The notes below the pieces were generated by a model, which saw only the letters and a list, made by a program, of their open reading frames with translations, had not been told where the DNA came from and did not search any database. A stretch of DNA of 64,000 nucleotides from Zarea fungicola (Eukaryota; Ascomycota; Sordariomycetes; Hypocreales; Cordycipitaceae). How positions within the stretch are numbered: position 1 is the stretch's first letter; each line of letters begins with the position of its first letter. The position numbers and the translations under genes are program-made. Shown here piece after piece: positions 1-10,718 of this stretch. Location: contig FWCC01000122.1 of the NCBI GenBank assembly GCA_900169235.1, positions 155,129-219,128 of the forward strand. Reading direction: 5' to 3'.

Positions 1-1254
1 AGGTGAGCTGAGGGCGGATTGACTCAGAAACCCCTCACAATTGCCATTGTCTGCCTGACATCCTCTAACAAACCTATAAACCGAGAAAACTAAATAATGT
101 GGCGATAAGTGTTTTATGCATACGTTGTAAGGCTTTACAATGCAATGTATCGCCTGATGGCAATGCAGTACAGGGAATCTGGTCAGTACTCGCAAGTTAA
201 CAGCACCATCGGGAATGAACGGGCTTCAACATCAGGTTGGGCATTTTGATGCTGTAGGAAAACCTTTGCAGTCGTATACGCGCGCTATGGCTCTCACAAG
301 ACACAATAAGTTACCTTCAACTCTCGTATTTTCGCCACTGGATTTCCATCGGGCGTGTACTCGAGCCCAATCAAAAAGCGGTGGGAGTAAACGGTACTTA
401 TTAGTCTTGTGATTAGGACGGGGTTTTGGGAGTGCAAGAGTGGAGGAACCTCGCAGGCAAAGTGTTCGATAGCAGCTCCAGATCTGAGAAACTCTCGTAG
501 ATACTGGGCGATATGTTCAGATTATTTCACTCACTCACGTCCACACACCAGCAAGTGGCTAAAAGGCAGATTGCCTTGACTTACGCAACCTGCCATTTCA
601 CAGTGAACCCTGTTTCTAGATCCGTTGCTGTGCTAGACAGGGATAAAGCTGAGGTGCAGCCATCCAGGAATAACAGACAAAGAGAAGAAAGACAAATTTC
701 CTTCCGCAAACCTGCGCGCCTCTTTATTATTCTCGTTTCAGATGCGCTGAGGGCTGGCGGATCCTGGCTCGTCAGGCTTGCTTTTCGACCCAGGTGGCAC
801 TAAATTGGAGGGGCTGGTTCGGCACCATACTTGTGTAAGTGGGAGGTTGGGGAAGAAACCCAGGTACCTAGTAACTAGCTCGGCCAGCCCACACACCCAA
901 CCTTCTGAATAAAAGTCATCCTGCAGGCGCCCGACATGACAGAGGCAACGTTTTCTTCCCTTTTAATATTTTTCTATCGAGTCCTTGTCAAACAAAACTT
1001 CCCGTCGTACATGTCAAGTCACTGATGTTAGCGAATCTTCATTGCATATCGTTTGCTCGGGTGTTTGCCACAAGAGCTTCATCTCAAAGCTTCAATTATA
1101 CACCCCCACTAATCGTCTGTGTCACTGTGAGGTCACTCACTGACTGATATTCGCTTTGGCCCGCCATCCCGCATTCCAGTGCCGAAAAAAAGCGACCGCG
1201 CGAAGATTCCAACAGATAAACGGCGTATCTGCTTGTTGCAGACTCAGCAGCAAA
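1..1254. other. Gene-free left edge and upstream region of the membrane-protein gene
   Basis: I see no supportable gene here. The short open frames (for example 215-412 and 513-803) have no recognisable domains and no splice or codon pattern that favours them. The part nearest 1255 presumably holds the promoter and 5' leader of the next gene. The stretch 1100-1250 is unusually rich in CpG-containing words. Confidence 0.5.
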
Positions 1255-2511
1255 ATGGGGATTCACATACCTCAGTCGACAATCTCGTCGTCCAAAGCGT
1301 CGTGGCGGATACGACTCATCCAGCTTCTCGTCGCCGCCTCCACAACGAATACTCTCGTCTCCGCTTCGCCGCCGTACCCCAAGCCTGATCTCCTCCACAA
1401 CGCTCGGTACGCGTATCTTCTCGGCCGCAGCTGCGCAACACTTTGCGGCTCCGATGGTCAGTTTTGCTGCGGCAGCAACGAGCACTGCACCACGCTGTCG
1501 GGCGACGTCGCGACCTGCATCCAAAACGGCGCCATTGCCTCGCCGCTCTACACAACAACCTGGACCGAGACGCGCACCTACACAAGCACCGTCCTGACCT
1601 GGTTCCTACCGCCACCCGCGCCCACTAGTGGCGTTGACTGCGTGGTGCCCAAGGACTCAGATTGGTCCGCCTGTGGTGAGATTTGCTGCGCCAACTGGCA
1701 GACGTGCGCCTTTAAGGGTAGCTGCTCTGCCAAGCCCGGCTACGGTGTACCATCAACCGTCATTGTTACCAGCAACGGCGTCGTCACGACACAGTATTCT
1801 GCGCCTTACCGCGTCACCGGCACCACGACAGTCGTCACAACTGGTGTCCGTTCGACCGACGCGGGCACCACGACGCCGGTGAGCAACACCGCGTCGTCGA
1901 CCAGGAGTCATTCGCCATCCGCTACATCAGACTCTGATACTGCCGGAGCTGGTGGTTCTGGGACGGCCAATAATAAGCTCAGTGGTGGTGCTATTGCCGG
2001 CATCGTCATCGGCTCGCTTGCGGCTGCCGGTCTCCTCGTTCTCCTTTGCTTCTGCTGCATCGCCCGTGGCCTCTTCCACGCCATCTTTGGCAAGAAGCGC
2101 GAAAAGGTGGACAGGCACGACGAGTATAGCACCTCGAACTACTCGCGCCGTGATCGCCACTCTGGGTGGTTTGGCGGTGGCGGTCGCCCGTCCTCTGTCA
2201 GCGACCGGCGCAGCGAAAAGAAGTCGAGCGGTGCCAAGTGGCTCGGCCTCGCCGGTGCCGCGGCCACGCTGCTGGCCCTGCTCAACCTGAAGAAGGACAA
2301 GAAGGCCCCTTCGCGCAAGGGGACATCGCGCTACACCGACTCGTACTACAGCTATTCTGACTACACTGCTCCAAGCAGTGCCAGTTCTGGCGACAGGACC
2401 ACTCGTACAGGGCGCACGCACAGATCTGCGCGTACGAGGGACAGCCGAGACAGCAGGAGTCGAGTGACGAGATCCCACTACACCGCTAGATCCTCCTCCC
2501 GGCGGGATTAA
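1255..2511 (+). CDS. Single-pass cell-surface membrane protein, Cys-rich ectodomain, Ser/Arg-rich tail
   Basis: Unrecognised by name; resembles the loose class of fungal wall-associated membrane proteins. The frame is open from 1156, but the ATG at 1255 (context CAAAATGGG) gives a 418-residue protein with a plausible N-terminal hydrophobic segment (about residues 18-35) and is preferred. The ectodomain has two cysteine clusters (about 58-90 and 137-163, with CC and CxxxC patterns) and then a Ser/Thr-rich stalk likely to be O-glycosylated. A Gly/Ala-rich membrane segment follows (about 243-265, GGAIAGIVIG... ending LLCFCC). The tail is long, basic and rich in Ser, Arg and Tyr, and contains a second hydrophobic run (about WLGLAGAAATLLALL). 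Topology suggests an outside sensor or adhesion domain with an inside disordered tail. Function is inference only. No intron is evident. Confidence 0.75.
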   Translation: MGIHIPQSTISSSKASWRIRLIQLLVAASTTNTLVSASPPYPKPDLLHNARYAYLLGRSCATLCGSDGQFCCGSNEHCTTLSGDVATCIQNGAIASPLYTTTWTETRTYTSTVLTWFLPPPAPTSGVDCVVPKDSDWSACGEICCANWQTCAFKGSCSAKPGYGVPSTVIVTSNGVVTTQYSAPYRVTGTTTVVTTGVRSTDAGTTTPVSNTASSTRSHSPSATSDSDTAGAGGSGTANNKLSGGAIAGIVIGSLAAAGLLVLLCFCCIARGLFHAIFGKKREKVDRHDEYSTSNYSRRDRHSGWFGGGGRPSSVSDRRSEKKSSGAKWLGLAGAAATLLALLNLKKDKKAPSRKGTSRYTDSYYSYSDYTAPSSASSGDRTTRTGRTHRSARTRDSRDSRSRVTRSHYTARSSSRRD

Positions 2512-3267
2512 ATCGGCTTTTTCTGGGATAGCCGTAGAATGCAGGTCTCCATCTGGCATTCTCGTGCTGCTATTCATGACTGTATATTGAGACATACTCA
2601 TTGCTCGCCGACCGGTCCGTTCCGGCCGACATCCATGCCGAGCTGCATTTTTTTGCCTTTCTTGCGTTGGTTTTGATTTTGATTCTGTTCATTTGTGCAA
2701 TGAATCATGGCGTTGGTTAGGTTTCGGTATTCAATGTTTTAATTTGAAAGAATGAATGATGGGGATGGATGAGAAAAAGAAATGCCTTGAGGCCACAGAG
2801 TATATCACATGAAAACGTCAAAGCTGGGTGGTTCGCTGATTCTTATTGTTGCTTGCTTTCTCTCTCACATACTTTTGCGTTTTGGATTTGGATCGACATG
2901 GATACGACTTGACGATTTTTAGAGAATGGGAGCGAAAATGGATGCCAATGGGCAAGCTTCAAAACTGGCATCTTGTAACTAATGTTGATGAGTTTTCCCT
3001 CTATATATATATAAACACAAGGAGGATGACGGATTTCGTCAACTCCAACCCCGATTCTGACCGTATACGATATTTCATTTTATCAGCACTGCACGATATT
3101 GGTTGGTACACAAATCAGATAGTCGTTAGATAAGACGTTAGATTATTTTGTTCTGCTTTTAGTTTTTTATCTATGTAGCCCATTTGCTACATGACATGAT
3201 GCAAGTAACCCTTCGCCTCTCCTGTAAGACCCAGAAACGCAAAAGAAACAATCCGTGTCCGTAAAAT
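2512..3267. other. Intergenic region between convergent genes
   Basis: Holds the 3' ends of the membrane-protein gene and of RPL9. It is AT-rich, with a short TA run around 3004-3014. The 95-codon frame at 2846-3133 has no family resemblance, and I treat it as chance. Confidence 0.5.
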
Positions 3268-4278
3268 TTACTCCTCAACAACGTTGCCCTTCTCGGAAAC
3301 GTACAGACCGTCCAGGAACTAGAAACGAGGTTAGCAAATATCCATGTTGGCAAGTTGGGCTGTCAAGAGAATCCCCCGATGGCTAAAAAGCCACTAGAAA
3401 CTGAACCAGTATAATAATGTCGTACCTTTCGGATATCCTTGTTGCGGACCTTGCAGATCTGCTGAATGTCGGCAGCACTTTGCGATACGTTCTCGAGCGA
3501 GTTGCCGGACAGAACGAGCTCATCCTTTTGCGAGGCCGAGATGGCGACATTGACGCCCTCGGCCATGACTACGCGGCGGACAATCTTCTCGCCAATGAAG
3601 TTGCGGATCTCAACCTCCCACAGGCCAGTCTCCTTGTTCTCGTCGACGTTGACGTTGATGGGGAAATGTGCGTAGACGTAGCGCATCTTGTATTTAAACC
3701 CCTTCGTTACGCCAATGACCATGTTGGAGATGATGGACTTGACGGTGCGCAGAGTGGCGACATTCTTGCGGTTGCCGTGGTGGATCTCAATGGAGATGAC
3801 GTTCTTGGAGGGGTGGCCGAAGTTGACGGCGACGTGACCGAGATCCTTGACGAGCTTGCCGCGGGGACCCTCGACGGTGACGATACGGGTCTTGATGGCG
3901 ACCTTGACTATAAGGCGCGACAAATGTCAGTACATGGTTTCCTATTCCAGCTTGTATCCCGATAGTAGGTGTGGCGAGGGCCGTACGACGAGGACGAGTA
4001 GAAATCTGAGATGTTGTTATTTCGTAGCCATTCTGATATTTTCGCAAATTTCCTTTACAATTCGCACAGTTTTGTTCAAGCAAGATCTTCGGGTAGATTG
4101 ATATCTGTAGTAAATCATCGTAGTCGGCGCAGGGTCGGATTACATCTCAAATTTCTTCTCGGTCCATCGTTGTCCTCGCCTCCTCCGCATTCGGGTAGCC
4201 AGGAATAAAATCTTGACAATTCGTTCACGTACCACCCTGGGGAATCTCCAGAAGCTCTTGGGAATGGATGTACTTCAT
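3268..4278 (-). CDS. RPL9: 60S ribosomal protein L9 (uL6)
   Basis: Component of the large cytosolic ribosomal subunit, near the GTPase-associated region. Three exons: 4278-4233, 3907-3426 and 3318-3268, joining in frame to 192 residues, the usual eukaryotic length. Exon 1 gives the typical start MKYIHSQELLEIP. Exon 2 carries the family core (VEGPRGKLVKDL..., FPINVNV, RNFIGEK). The C-terminal FLDGLYVSEKG is encoded only by the small third exon. Donors are GTACGTG and GTACGAC; acceptors are TATAG and TCTAG. Without the two introns the frame appears to end in an unrelated tail after RNKDIRK. Intron 1 is long (325 bases), as often seen near the start of fungal ribosomal-protein genes. Divergent from VPS26. 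Confidence 0.96.
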
Positions 4279-4388
4279 CCTGCCGGTATTTGATGTGGTG
4301 ATTTGGCGTGAGGTTGAGGGTATCTAGGGACTGGGCGGCGGGACACACAACGAAATCTTTAGCGAACTCGTTGTGGGTAGAAAAGTTC

Positions 4389-4406
4389 TAGGGCTCGGTG
4401 CACGTG
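4389..4406 (+). promoter_or_regulatory. TAGGGCT plus CACGTGA element upstream of RPL9
   Basis: TAGGGCT (4389-4395) lies six bases from GCACGTGA (from 4400), 111-128 bases upstream of the RPL9 start. In Candida albicans, ribosomal protein genes use Tbf1 (TTAGGG-like) and Cbf1 (TCACGTG) sites together. The adjacency here fits that architecture, but binding is inferred. Confidence 0.45.
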
Positions 4407-4510
4407 AGGGCAAAAGTTGTGGTGCCGACCTTTTCCCGGGTGAACTATCAGCCCCACCACTTCTACGTTGTAGAACAAAAGATGGGTTGGGCTTCTTTTG
4501 TGGAAAGTTT

Positions 4511-4518
4511 GCACGTGA
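4511..4518 (+). promoter_or_regulatory. Second GCACGTGA box upstream of RPL9
   Basis: An exact repeat of the octamer at 4400-4407 in the same orientation, about 235 bases upstream of the RPL9 start codon. A Cbf1/bHLH-type E-box; regulatory role inferred from position and duplication. Confidence 0.4.
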
Positions 4519-5092
4519 TTTCTGGCCCGAGGAACTGTATCTGGGGCGTAATGAGTGAGTTTCTGATGAGAGAGGGCTGGCTTTGCCAATGGAGACCTGA
4601 AATGAAAGAGAATCAGGAATTGTTAAAAACAACTAGGCTGAAGACCTCGGGCGGGTTTATATGCGACGGGATCCATCACGTCAATATCTTTGTATAAATG
4701 CAATAGTAGAGAATGTGTCTAATCTATAAAGTTGGCATAATTTAGAAGCACCTTTTTCTTTGGATAAATCCAGACAATTTTTCCGTCGCCAGCTTTGTAA
4801 CTAATACTTAAGGATTCACGCAGGTTGAATCAGACTTCATACTGTAACTACTACCTCCTACCTTAGTACTGGTATGGTAGTACTCTACCACTGAGCCAGT
4901 GCTGCCAACGATACGTCAGCTCTACAACGGCCCCACTGCTGCTGTAGCCGCAGCTTCCAGTGAACGACATCGTCTTCCAACCTCCCGCCTCTCCGAGCTC
5001 CTTACGCCGCCCGTCAAGAGTGACAACATCTCACAGAACAAGTGCAAATTCATACAGCCTCCACGGGCGCGCGCGGTGACCGAATTATCACA

Positions 5093-6220
5093 ATGTCGTA
5101 CTTTTTCTCAACACCCGTTGACATTGACGTCGTCCTAGAGGCCGCCGACGACCGGTCTATGGTTGACGTCAAGCTCGACAAGAACCGTCGCGAAAAGGCG
5201 CCGCTGTACATGGACGGCGAGTCCGTCAAGGGCGCTGTGACAGTCCGACCCAAGGATGGCAAGCGGCTCGAGCACACCGGCATCAAAGTGCAATTCATTG
5301 GCACGATAGGTACGACATTTCTGCAGCATCCCCTACTCGACGAGGACTTGCGCGGCGCAAAAGCCATCACTACCAAGTTAATCTCCTCTCTTACTAACAA
5401 ACCATTGGTGTAGAAATGTTCTTTGACCGCGGAAATCACTATGAGTTCCTGTCCCTCAACCAGGAGCTCGCCGCTCCTGGCGAGCTGCAGCACCCGCAAA
5501 CATTCGATTTCAACTTCAAAAACGTGGAGAAGCAGTACGAGTCGTACAACGGCATCAATGTCAAGCTGCGCTACTTTGTTCGCGTCACCGTCTCCCGCCG
5601 CATGGCCGACGTTATCCGTGAAAAGGATATTTGGGTCTACAGCTACCGCATCCCGCCCGAGATCAACAGCAGTATCAAGATGGACGTGGGCATCGAGGAC
5701 TGCCTCCACATTGAGTTTGAGTACAGCAAGAGCAAGTACCATCTCAAAGACGTCATTGTCGGTCGCATCTACTTCTTGCTCGTCCGCCTCAAGATTAAGC
5801 ACATGGAGCTGTCTATTATCCGCCGCGAGACGACGGGCGCGGCGCCCAACCAGTACAATGAGAGCGAGACGCTCGTCCGGTTCGAGATTATGGACGGCTC
5901 GCCCTCACGCGGCGAGACGATTCCCATCCGATTGTTCCTCGGCGGGTTTGACCTGACGCCTACGTTCCGTGATGTCAACAAGAAGTTCTCTACAAGGTAC
6001 TACCTTAGCCTAGTACTTATTGACGAAGGTAAGCAGATTAACTATCTCCTCATGCCCTCGTGAATTAATGCTAAACTGAGACGCAGACGCTCGCCGGTAT
6101 TTCAAGCAGTCAGAAATCATTCTGTACCGCCAGGCTCCTGATCAACAAATTGAAAATCAGAATAGCCATGCCCTCGCGGCCCCTCCACCGGAAAACCTGG
6201 CTGGTGTTACCGAGGCGTAA
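5093..6220 (+). CDS. VPS26: Retromer subunit Vps26
   Basis: Arrestin-fold subunit of the endosomal retromer cargo-selective trimer (Vps26-Vps29-Vps35), which returns receptors from endosome to Golgi. Exons 5093-5309, 5414-6028 and 6087-6220 join in frame (donors GTACGA and GTAAGC; acceptors GTGTAG and ACGCAG) to 321 residues, close to human VPS26 (327). Family landmarks include FFSTPVDIDV at the N-terminus, GNHYEFLSL, QTFDFNFKNVEKQYESY, the IWVYSY...PPEIN segment and FLGGFDLTPTFRDVNKKFSTRYYL near the end. The last exon gives the short RRYFKQSEIILYR tail and a disordered end. Exon 2 opens at the E-MFF codon, so reading straight through intron 1 would hit a stop. Convergent with NUP120. Confidence 0.96.
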
Positions 6221-6649
6221 TAATGGGACTCTGGTTTATACCACATGTAATTTTCTGTCGAATAGCCATTTTTTCACTTCTTTTCAAACTTCTCTGCTTT
6301 TTAGCATATGTACTGGCGTTTTTGGGGTTCTGGACACAGGGACTGCCTTGGCAACAAAAAAAAAAGGGGGTCCATTTGGACCTATACATCCCTAGATAAC
6401 ACTTTTCTAAAAAAGAAAAAAAAAGAAAATTTCTGCATATTTAAGTAGAAGACGAAACGAAACATTAAACAATATCACTACAGTGTTGTTTCCAGTGCAC
6501 AGCAATCAATGTCAGTTATCCAGCGTTGAGACGCAACTGTCAAACAGAAAGAAAACCGGATTGTTAATCTGCAGAATACCAAAGCAAAGTCCCATTATAT
6601 TTTTTATCCGATTTGCGCAGTTCCTCCACTGACGGGTGGCTGTTTTCTC
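6221..6649. other. Convergent 3' region of VPS26 and NUP120
   Basis: No gene seen. Contains A-rich tracts at about 6355-6367 and 6408-6428, likely 3' UTR and polyadenylation sequence for the two converging transcripts. Confidence 0.55.
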
Positions 6650-9600
6650 TCATGCAAGGTCCATAACGTCATCCATTTCGAAGCCAAACTGATTGCTCTG
6701 AATGGCTGCAATCCTGTCCAGCTCATCCTGGTACTGCTTGCGCACATCCGCCAGTGACACGACGGTGCGCTTCTGCGGCAGTCCACTGATCTCATCGGTG
6801 GGGCCGACGATGCCCTCATCAAACACCCACGCCTGCTTTGGGTCCACGCAGCTGAGCGCGTTGATGAGGAGCAGGTACTGCCTCGTGACCGGGGTGTCAA
6901 GCACGTCGTCACCAGTGATCCTGTCGCCCTCGCCGGCTAGCTTGAGCTTCTGGATGCGGTCAAGGAGCACCCACGCTGCGCCGCGCAGGTTCTGGCGCTT
7001 CATGCGCCACGCATACAGGACCTGGTGGTAGTGCGCGCCGTGCACGACGTCCACGGTGTTGTGACAGCGCTTGGCCAAGAAGGCGTCGACCTCCTGCTGC
7101 ATGCCGGGGAAGGGTAGTGCGACGAGCTCGCTGTTATGGCACGTCTCACACATCTTGTCGACAAGGAGGCGCAAGCTGGACGAACGTAGCGCGTCATCTT
7201 TGACAGAGAGAAGGCTGGTGTGGGCGAGCTCAAACTGGCAGGTGGTGAGCGAGGCGCTGAACTGGCGCATGAGCATCTCCATCTTGACGAGGCCGCTATC
7301 CGGCTGCGAAGAGGTAAATTGCATGGCGAGGCGCGCAAATTCGATAACATAAGAGTGAGCCTTTTGCGCGTCGTAGAGCGCCACAATATGGGAGTAGTAT
7401 CGGGGAAGGCCACTGTTGAGCAGAACCCATTCTGTTTCATCCAGGAGGCCACTACTGTGACGATCCGGTTCAACGTTCTGAGTGCCTGGTGCTGTTAGTT
7501 TGTGTAGCACGGGTCTGGTTTCCGAAACTTACTCATCCCAACAGATGCTCTTCTAAAGCAAATCGCCGCATTGCCATGGTCCTTCAAAGCCAGGTAGACA
7601 CGGCCCTGAACGTACACCGAAAAGGGATCGTCCTGGCAGAATGGAGCAAGGGCACTGGCCAGATCAGCCCTTTCCCTTTTAACAAGCGAGCATTGGATCA
7701 GAGCCGGGGACACTTCAATATCGCTATCAGAGGCACATAGTGAGGCCGCAACTTCGGTGATGCTCTTGCTGAGCAACTCGTTTTTGTTTCCGAACCCGAG
7801 AAGATGGCCAACATTGGCTTCCAGCGCCGTGATTGTCTGGGTGTCTTCCCCACTCTTTCTTGGCACGATGGTCTTCTCAGGTTTGAACAGTGGTACTGAG
7901 AGCTCTGTTTGAGACAGAGTTCTGAGGAACTCTAGCCGGCGCAGGGCGGCGATCAAGGAGCGGAATACAGATCCAACATCCACGCGATGGTGAAGGGCGT
8001 CCTCTTCACTGTCAAACTCAAACTCCATGTGAACAAGAAGGATAAGCTGACTAAAGCACACATTCCACTGCATTGCCAAGCAGTCTTGCGTGGCAGCCAT
8101 GAGCAGCTTTCGACCAAACTCCGTTACAGGGTCGTTGAGCTTTCGATTTTTCATGCTTGTCGGAAGATTAAACAATGCCAATACCTCGTTGTAGAGCTCG
8201 TCCGTCACCAAGTTAAAATTTTGGCCCAGAACTTCCACGATTTGCGTACAGTCCTCGTCCGTGATGCCTCTCCAGAATCCAGCCTTGTCTGAAAAGTACT
8301 GAATCCGCTCCAAGTCTGTCTTCTGCGACGGCTCAAACAATTCTGGCCGCAGAGCAGCGTTGCAGAGCTGCAAGTAGCTATCCGAGAAGCCATCAACAAA
8401 TGAGAGAGCCGAGCTGATAATGGCTGTTTCTTGTTGTCTGTTTTGCTCGGGGGCATTGAGGTTGTGATAGATGCGCTCTAAGTCGCTGCACTCTCTGATG
8501 ACCGAAACAAGATCAGCGCAGACAACCCAGGCCATTTCAGATTCAGGATCAAACGCAAGACTGATTGCTTCGCCACGCTGTTTATCGAGCTCAATCAGAA
8601 GTCTGTAGAAGCGGCGCCATTGGCTTTCGCTTGATGATCTGAACTGCTCGTAATCCATCGCACCAGACGCGCCTCTTTCCAAGGATGCCGCGGCACCCAG
8701 CACTGTGCAGATGGATTCGGCCAGTCCGCGTCCCTTGCTGCTTTCTCTGGATTTACCGAGGCCGCGCTCATATATAGATAGAGCTGCCTCGAGTGTTGCT
8801 TTGGTAAACTTTCCAGGCTTGAGAATTAGCTGCAGCCACTTTTCGGTGACATCCTGCGGGTGCCAAGGTCCAGAGGTTTCGGCAGTCAGCAGTCCAGTTT
8901 CGGAATAGACACCTTCCCAGCCTCGTTGCCAAACATGAGACATGTTGGCCCTGTCCAAGTCTAGACGCTGTACTCGGTAGGTCATGTTGTTCTTCCACAG
9001 CGTCCACAGGGTAATACTACCGTCCTCGGGGGAAGTGAGCACAAAGTCGGCCAGGGTCCAGATGTCTGAGGATGAAGGCGTCTCGGGAATAAGTGTCAGT
9101 TTAGGGAAGAGATCTTCAAAGGCAATCGTGTGTGGCCCCTTGGCGACGACCTTCCAAAACTTAAACTCCCCCGGTCCGATTGGCGAGTATGTGGCGCATA
9201 TTCTCTGTCCCTGGCTGCGCCCGACAAGCTGTACCAGGTTTGCTTGGGAAGGGTCCAGTGTCCACTTTCCAATCTCCTGCGGCGATCGATTGGTACCGAG
9301 CAAGTCACCGGTGAATAGAATCTGGCCATCGCGTATGTTCCATACGCGTATGCAGTGGTCCAGGCAAACAGTTATGGCAAACAGGCAGCCCTGCAGGCCC
9401 AGATCGGTTACCTGTACCGCAGTGGCAGCACTATATTCCATATTGGTTCTGCCATATCGGATGGTATGGTTGCCCTGAAACGGGAGCAGGCTGCGTAGGT
9501 TTTGCTTCCATCCCTGCACATTGAAAAACGTTTCCTTCCAAACACCGCCTACATCTTGTCAGCCGATTTGAACTGTTTTATTTTCTCCCAATAATAACGA

Positions 9601-10236
9601 CGTACCATCTTCCGCTTGGTTCCGGTCCAGGCGAATCAAGCCACCGTCATTGACCGTCACAAGCAGCGTGTTGGCCGTCACAGCAACCATGCGATGCGGA
9701 TACTTGAAACCCAGCCCAGCCGGGGCCTGCACCTTGGCAAGGTCAGACAGGCCCGCGTCAACGGCAGTTCTTTTTCGAAAGAGATCCGGTCGCAGCGTAA
9801 ATGTGTACAGGTGTGACGAAGTGTCGAGCACAAAGAGGCAGAGTGCGTCGTGCTCCTGCGGATCTGAAATGGCCACGCAGCCAGGCTGAATTGGCACCGT
9901 GAAGTGAAAGTTCAAAACGAGCGACGCATCAGCCGCCCTGCTGTGGCCACAGATGTCGACAGCGCGAACGCTCAGTAGGTAGCCATCCCCCAAGACGCGC
10001 CAGAGAAAGTTTCTTGGCGTATCGTGCCACTGGCGGTGGTATATCGAGGCTGCTGTCGCGAGGTTCTTCCGTCGAAAAGTTGTCTCATCCTCAGAAGAGC
10101 CATCAGTTTTGTGGCTATTACGTGAGCTGCCGCCAGAAAGTGATGGCACTCGGATCGTGACAATCGATGCCAGGGCGGGAGGCTCGAGGTTCAAGCGGGT
10201 CTCTTTATAGAGATACTGCGTGTCGCCCGAATCCAT
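6650..10236 (-). CDS. NUP120: Nucleoporin Nup120/Nup160, Y-complex scaffold
   Basis: Large scaffold subunit of the nuclear pore Y (Nup84/Nup107-160) complex. Exons 10236-9606, 9548-7533 and 7485-6650 join to 1160 residues, typical of fungal Nup120. The only in-frame ATG after the upstream stop is at 10236. The N-terminus (YLYKETRLNLEPPALAS) and the propeller repeats (for example FLWRVLGDGYLLSVRA, ITVCLDHCIRVWNIRDG) are Nup120/160-like. The C-terminal half is helical solenoid (LLDETEWVLLN, YYSHIVALYDAQKAHSY). The introns are 57 and 47 bases long. The second has donor GTAAGT and, by frame, uses ACCAG rather than the AG immediately after CTAAC. The protein ends FGFEMDDVMDLA. The family is known to be weakly conserved, so assignment rests on the N-terminal motif and overall architecture. 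Confidence 0.92.
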
Positions 10237-10718
10237 CTCGCCTCCTGTTGCTCTAGGATAACATGCGTCGTAATTACCTGGAATCAGTGTCGAGGGGTGC
10301 GAATCGACGGTTCGCGGTGCGCGGTGCAATGCGTTGTCAATGCAGTTAGGCAACTATTTTTTGGCGGCTCTGTGGAGTTGCTTTGGGGCAAAATCAACTT
10401 TGCGGTGATGCGCTACGTTGATTTGCTGTGGAGCTTCCTACAGCTCTGTCAAGGTACCTGCAGTTGTCTGCGTGCCCCATTCAAGCATTGAAAAGGTGGT
10501 ACCTTACCGCAGGCTACGATTAAAATAATAAACCGGCTATTCCACGTTGCGATCTATATTTTCTTTAAAAAGATATTAATTAATGCCGAAAAAAAATCTT
10601 AAAAAACCTCTAATCATGTATTCTACGTAAGTCGTCGATCCGAAGTCATAGCAAAAGAATAAAGCCTCAAAAAAAAAAAGTAAATGCCAGAAACTTATGC
10701 ATAGGCATTAGATAGCGA
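10237..10718. other. Intergenic region NUP120 upstream / RAD51 downstream
   Basis: No gene seen. It contains the NUP120 promoter (both flanking genes are on the minus strand) and AT-rich sequence with an A10 tract near 10670 that is probably the RAD51 3' UTR. Confidence 0.5.

Larger units (their letters stand above)
4279..5092. other. Shared divergent promoter of RPL9 and VPS26
   Basis: No gene is supportable between the two start codons. It contains two CACGTGA boxes and TAGGG words near RPL9 (listed separately) and, nearer VPS26, a tRNA A-box-like word on the minus strand (4881-4898). The overlapping 60-100 codon frames around 4324-4697 are not domain-bearing. Confidence 0.55.

Noticed and set aside
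1927..2601. 224-codon frame antisense to the membrane-protein gene
   Set aside because: Low-complexity complement of Ser/Arg codons, no domain.
3417..3965. 182-codon plus-strand frame over RPL9
   Set aside because: Asp/Leu/Val-rich complement of RPL9 exon 2.
3908..4232. Possible snoRNA inside the long RPL9 intron
   Set aside because: Only an imperfect C-box-like CGATGATTT and a distant CTGA were found; spacing of about 190 bases does not fit a C/D snoRNA.
5050..5802. 250-codon frame antisense to VPS26
   Set aside because: Crosses a VPS26 intron and mirrors conserved codons.
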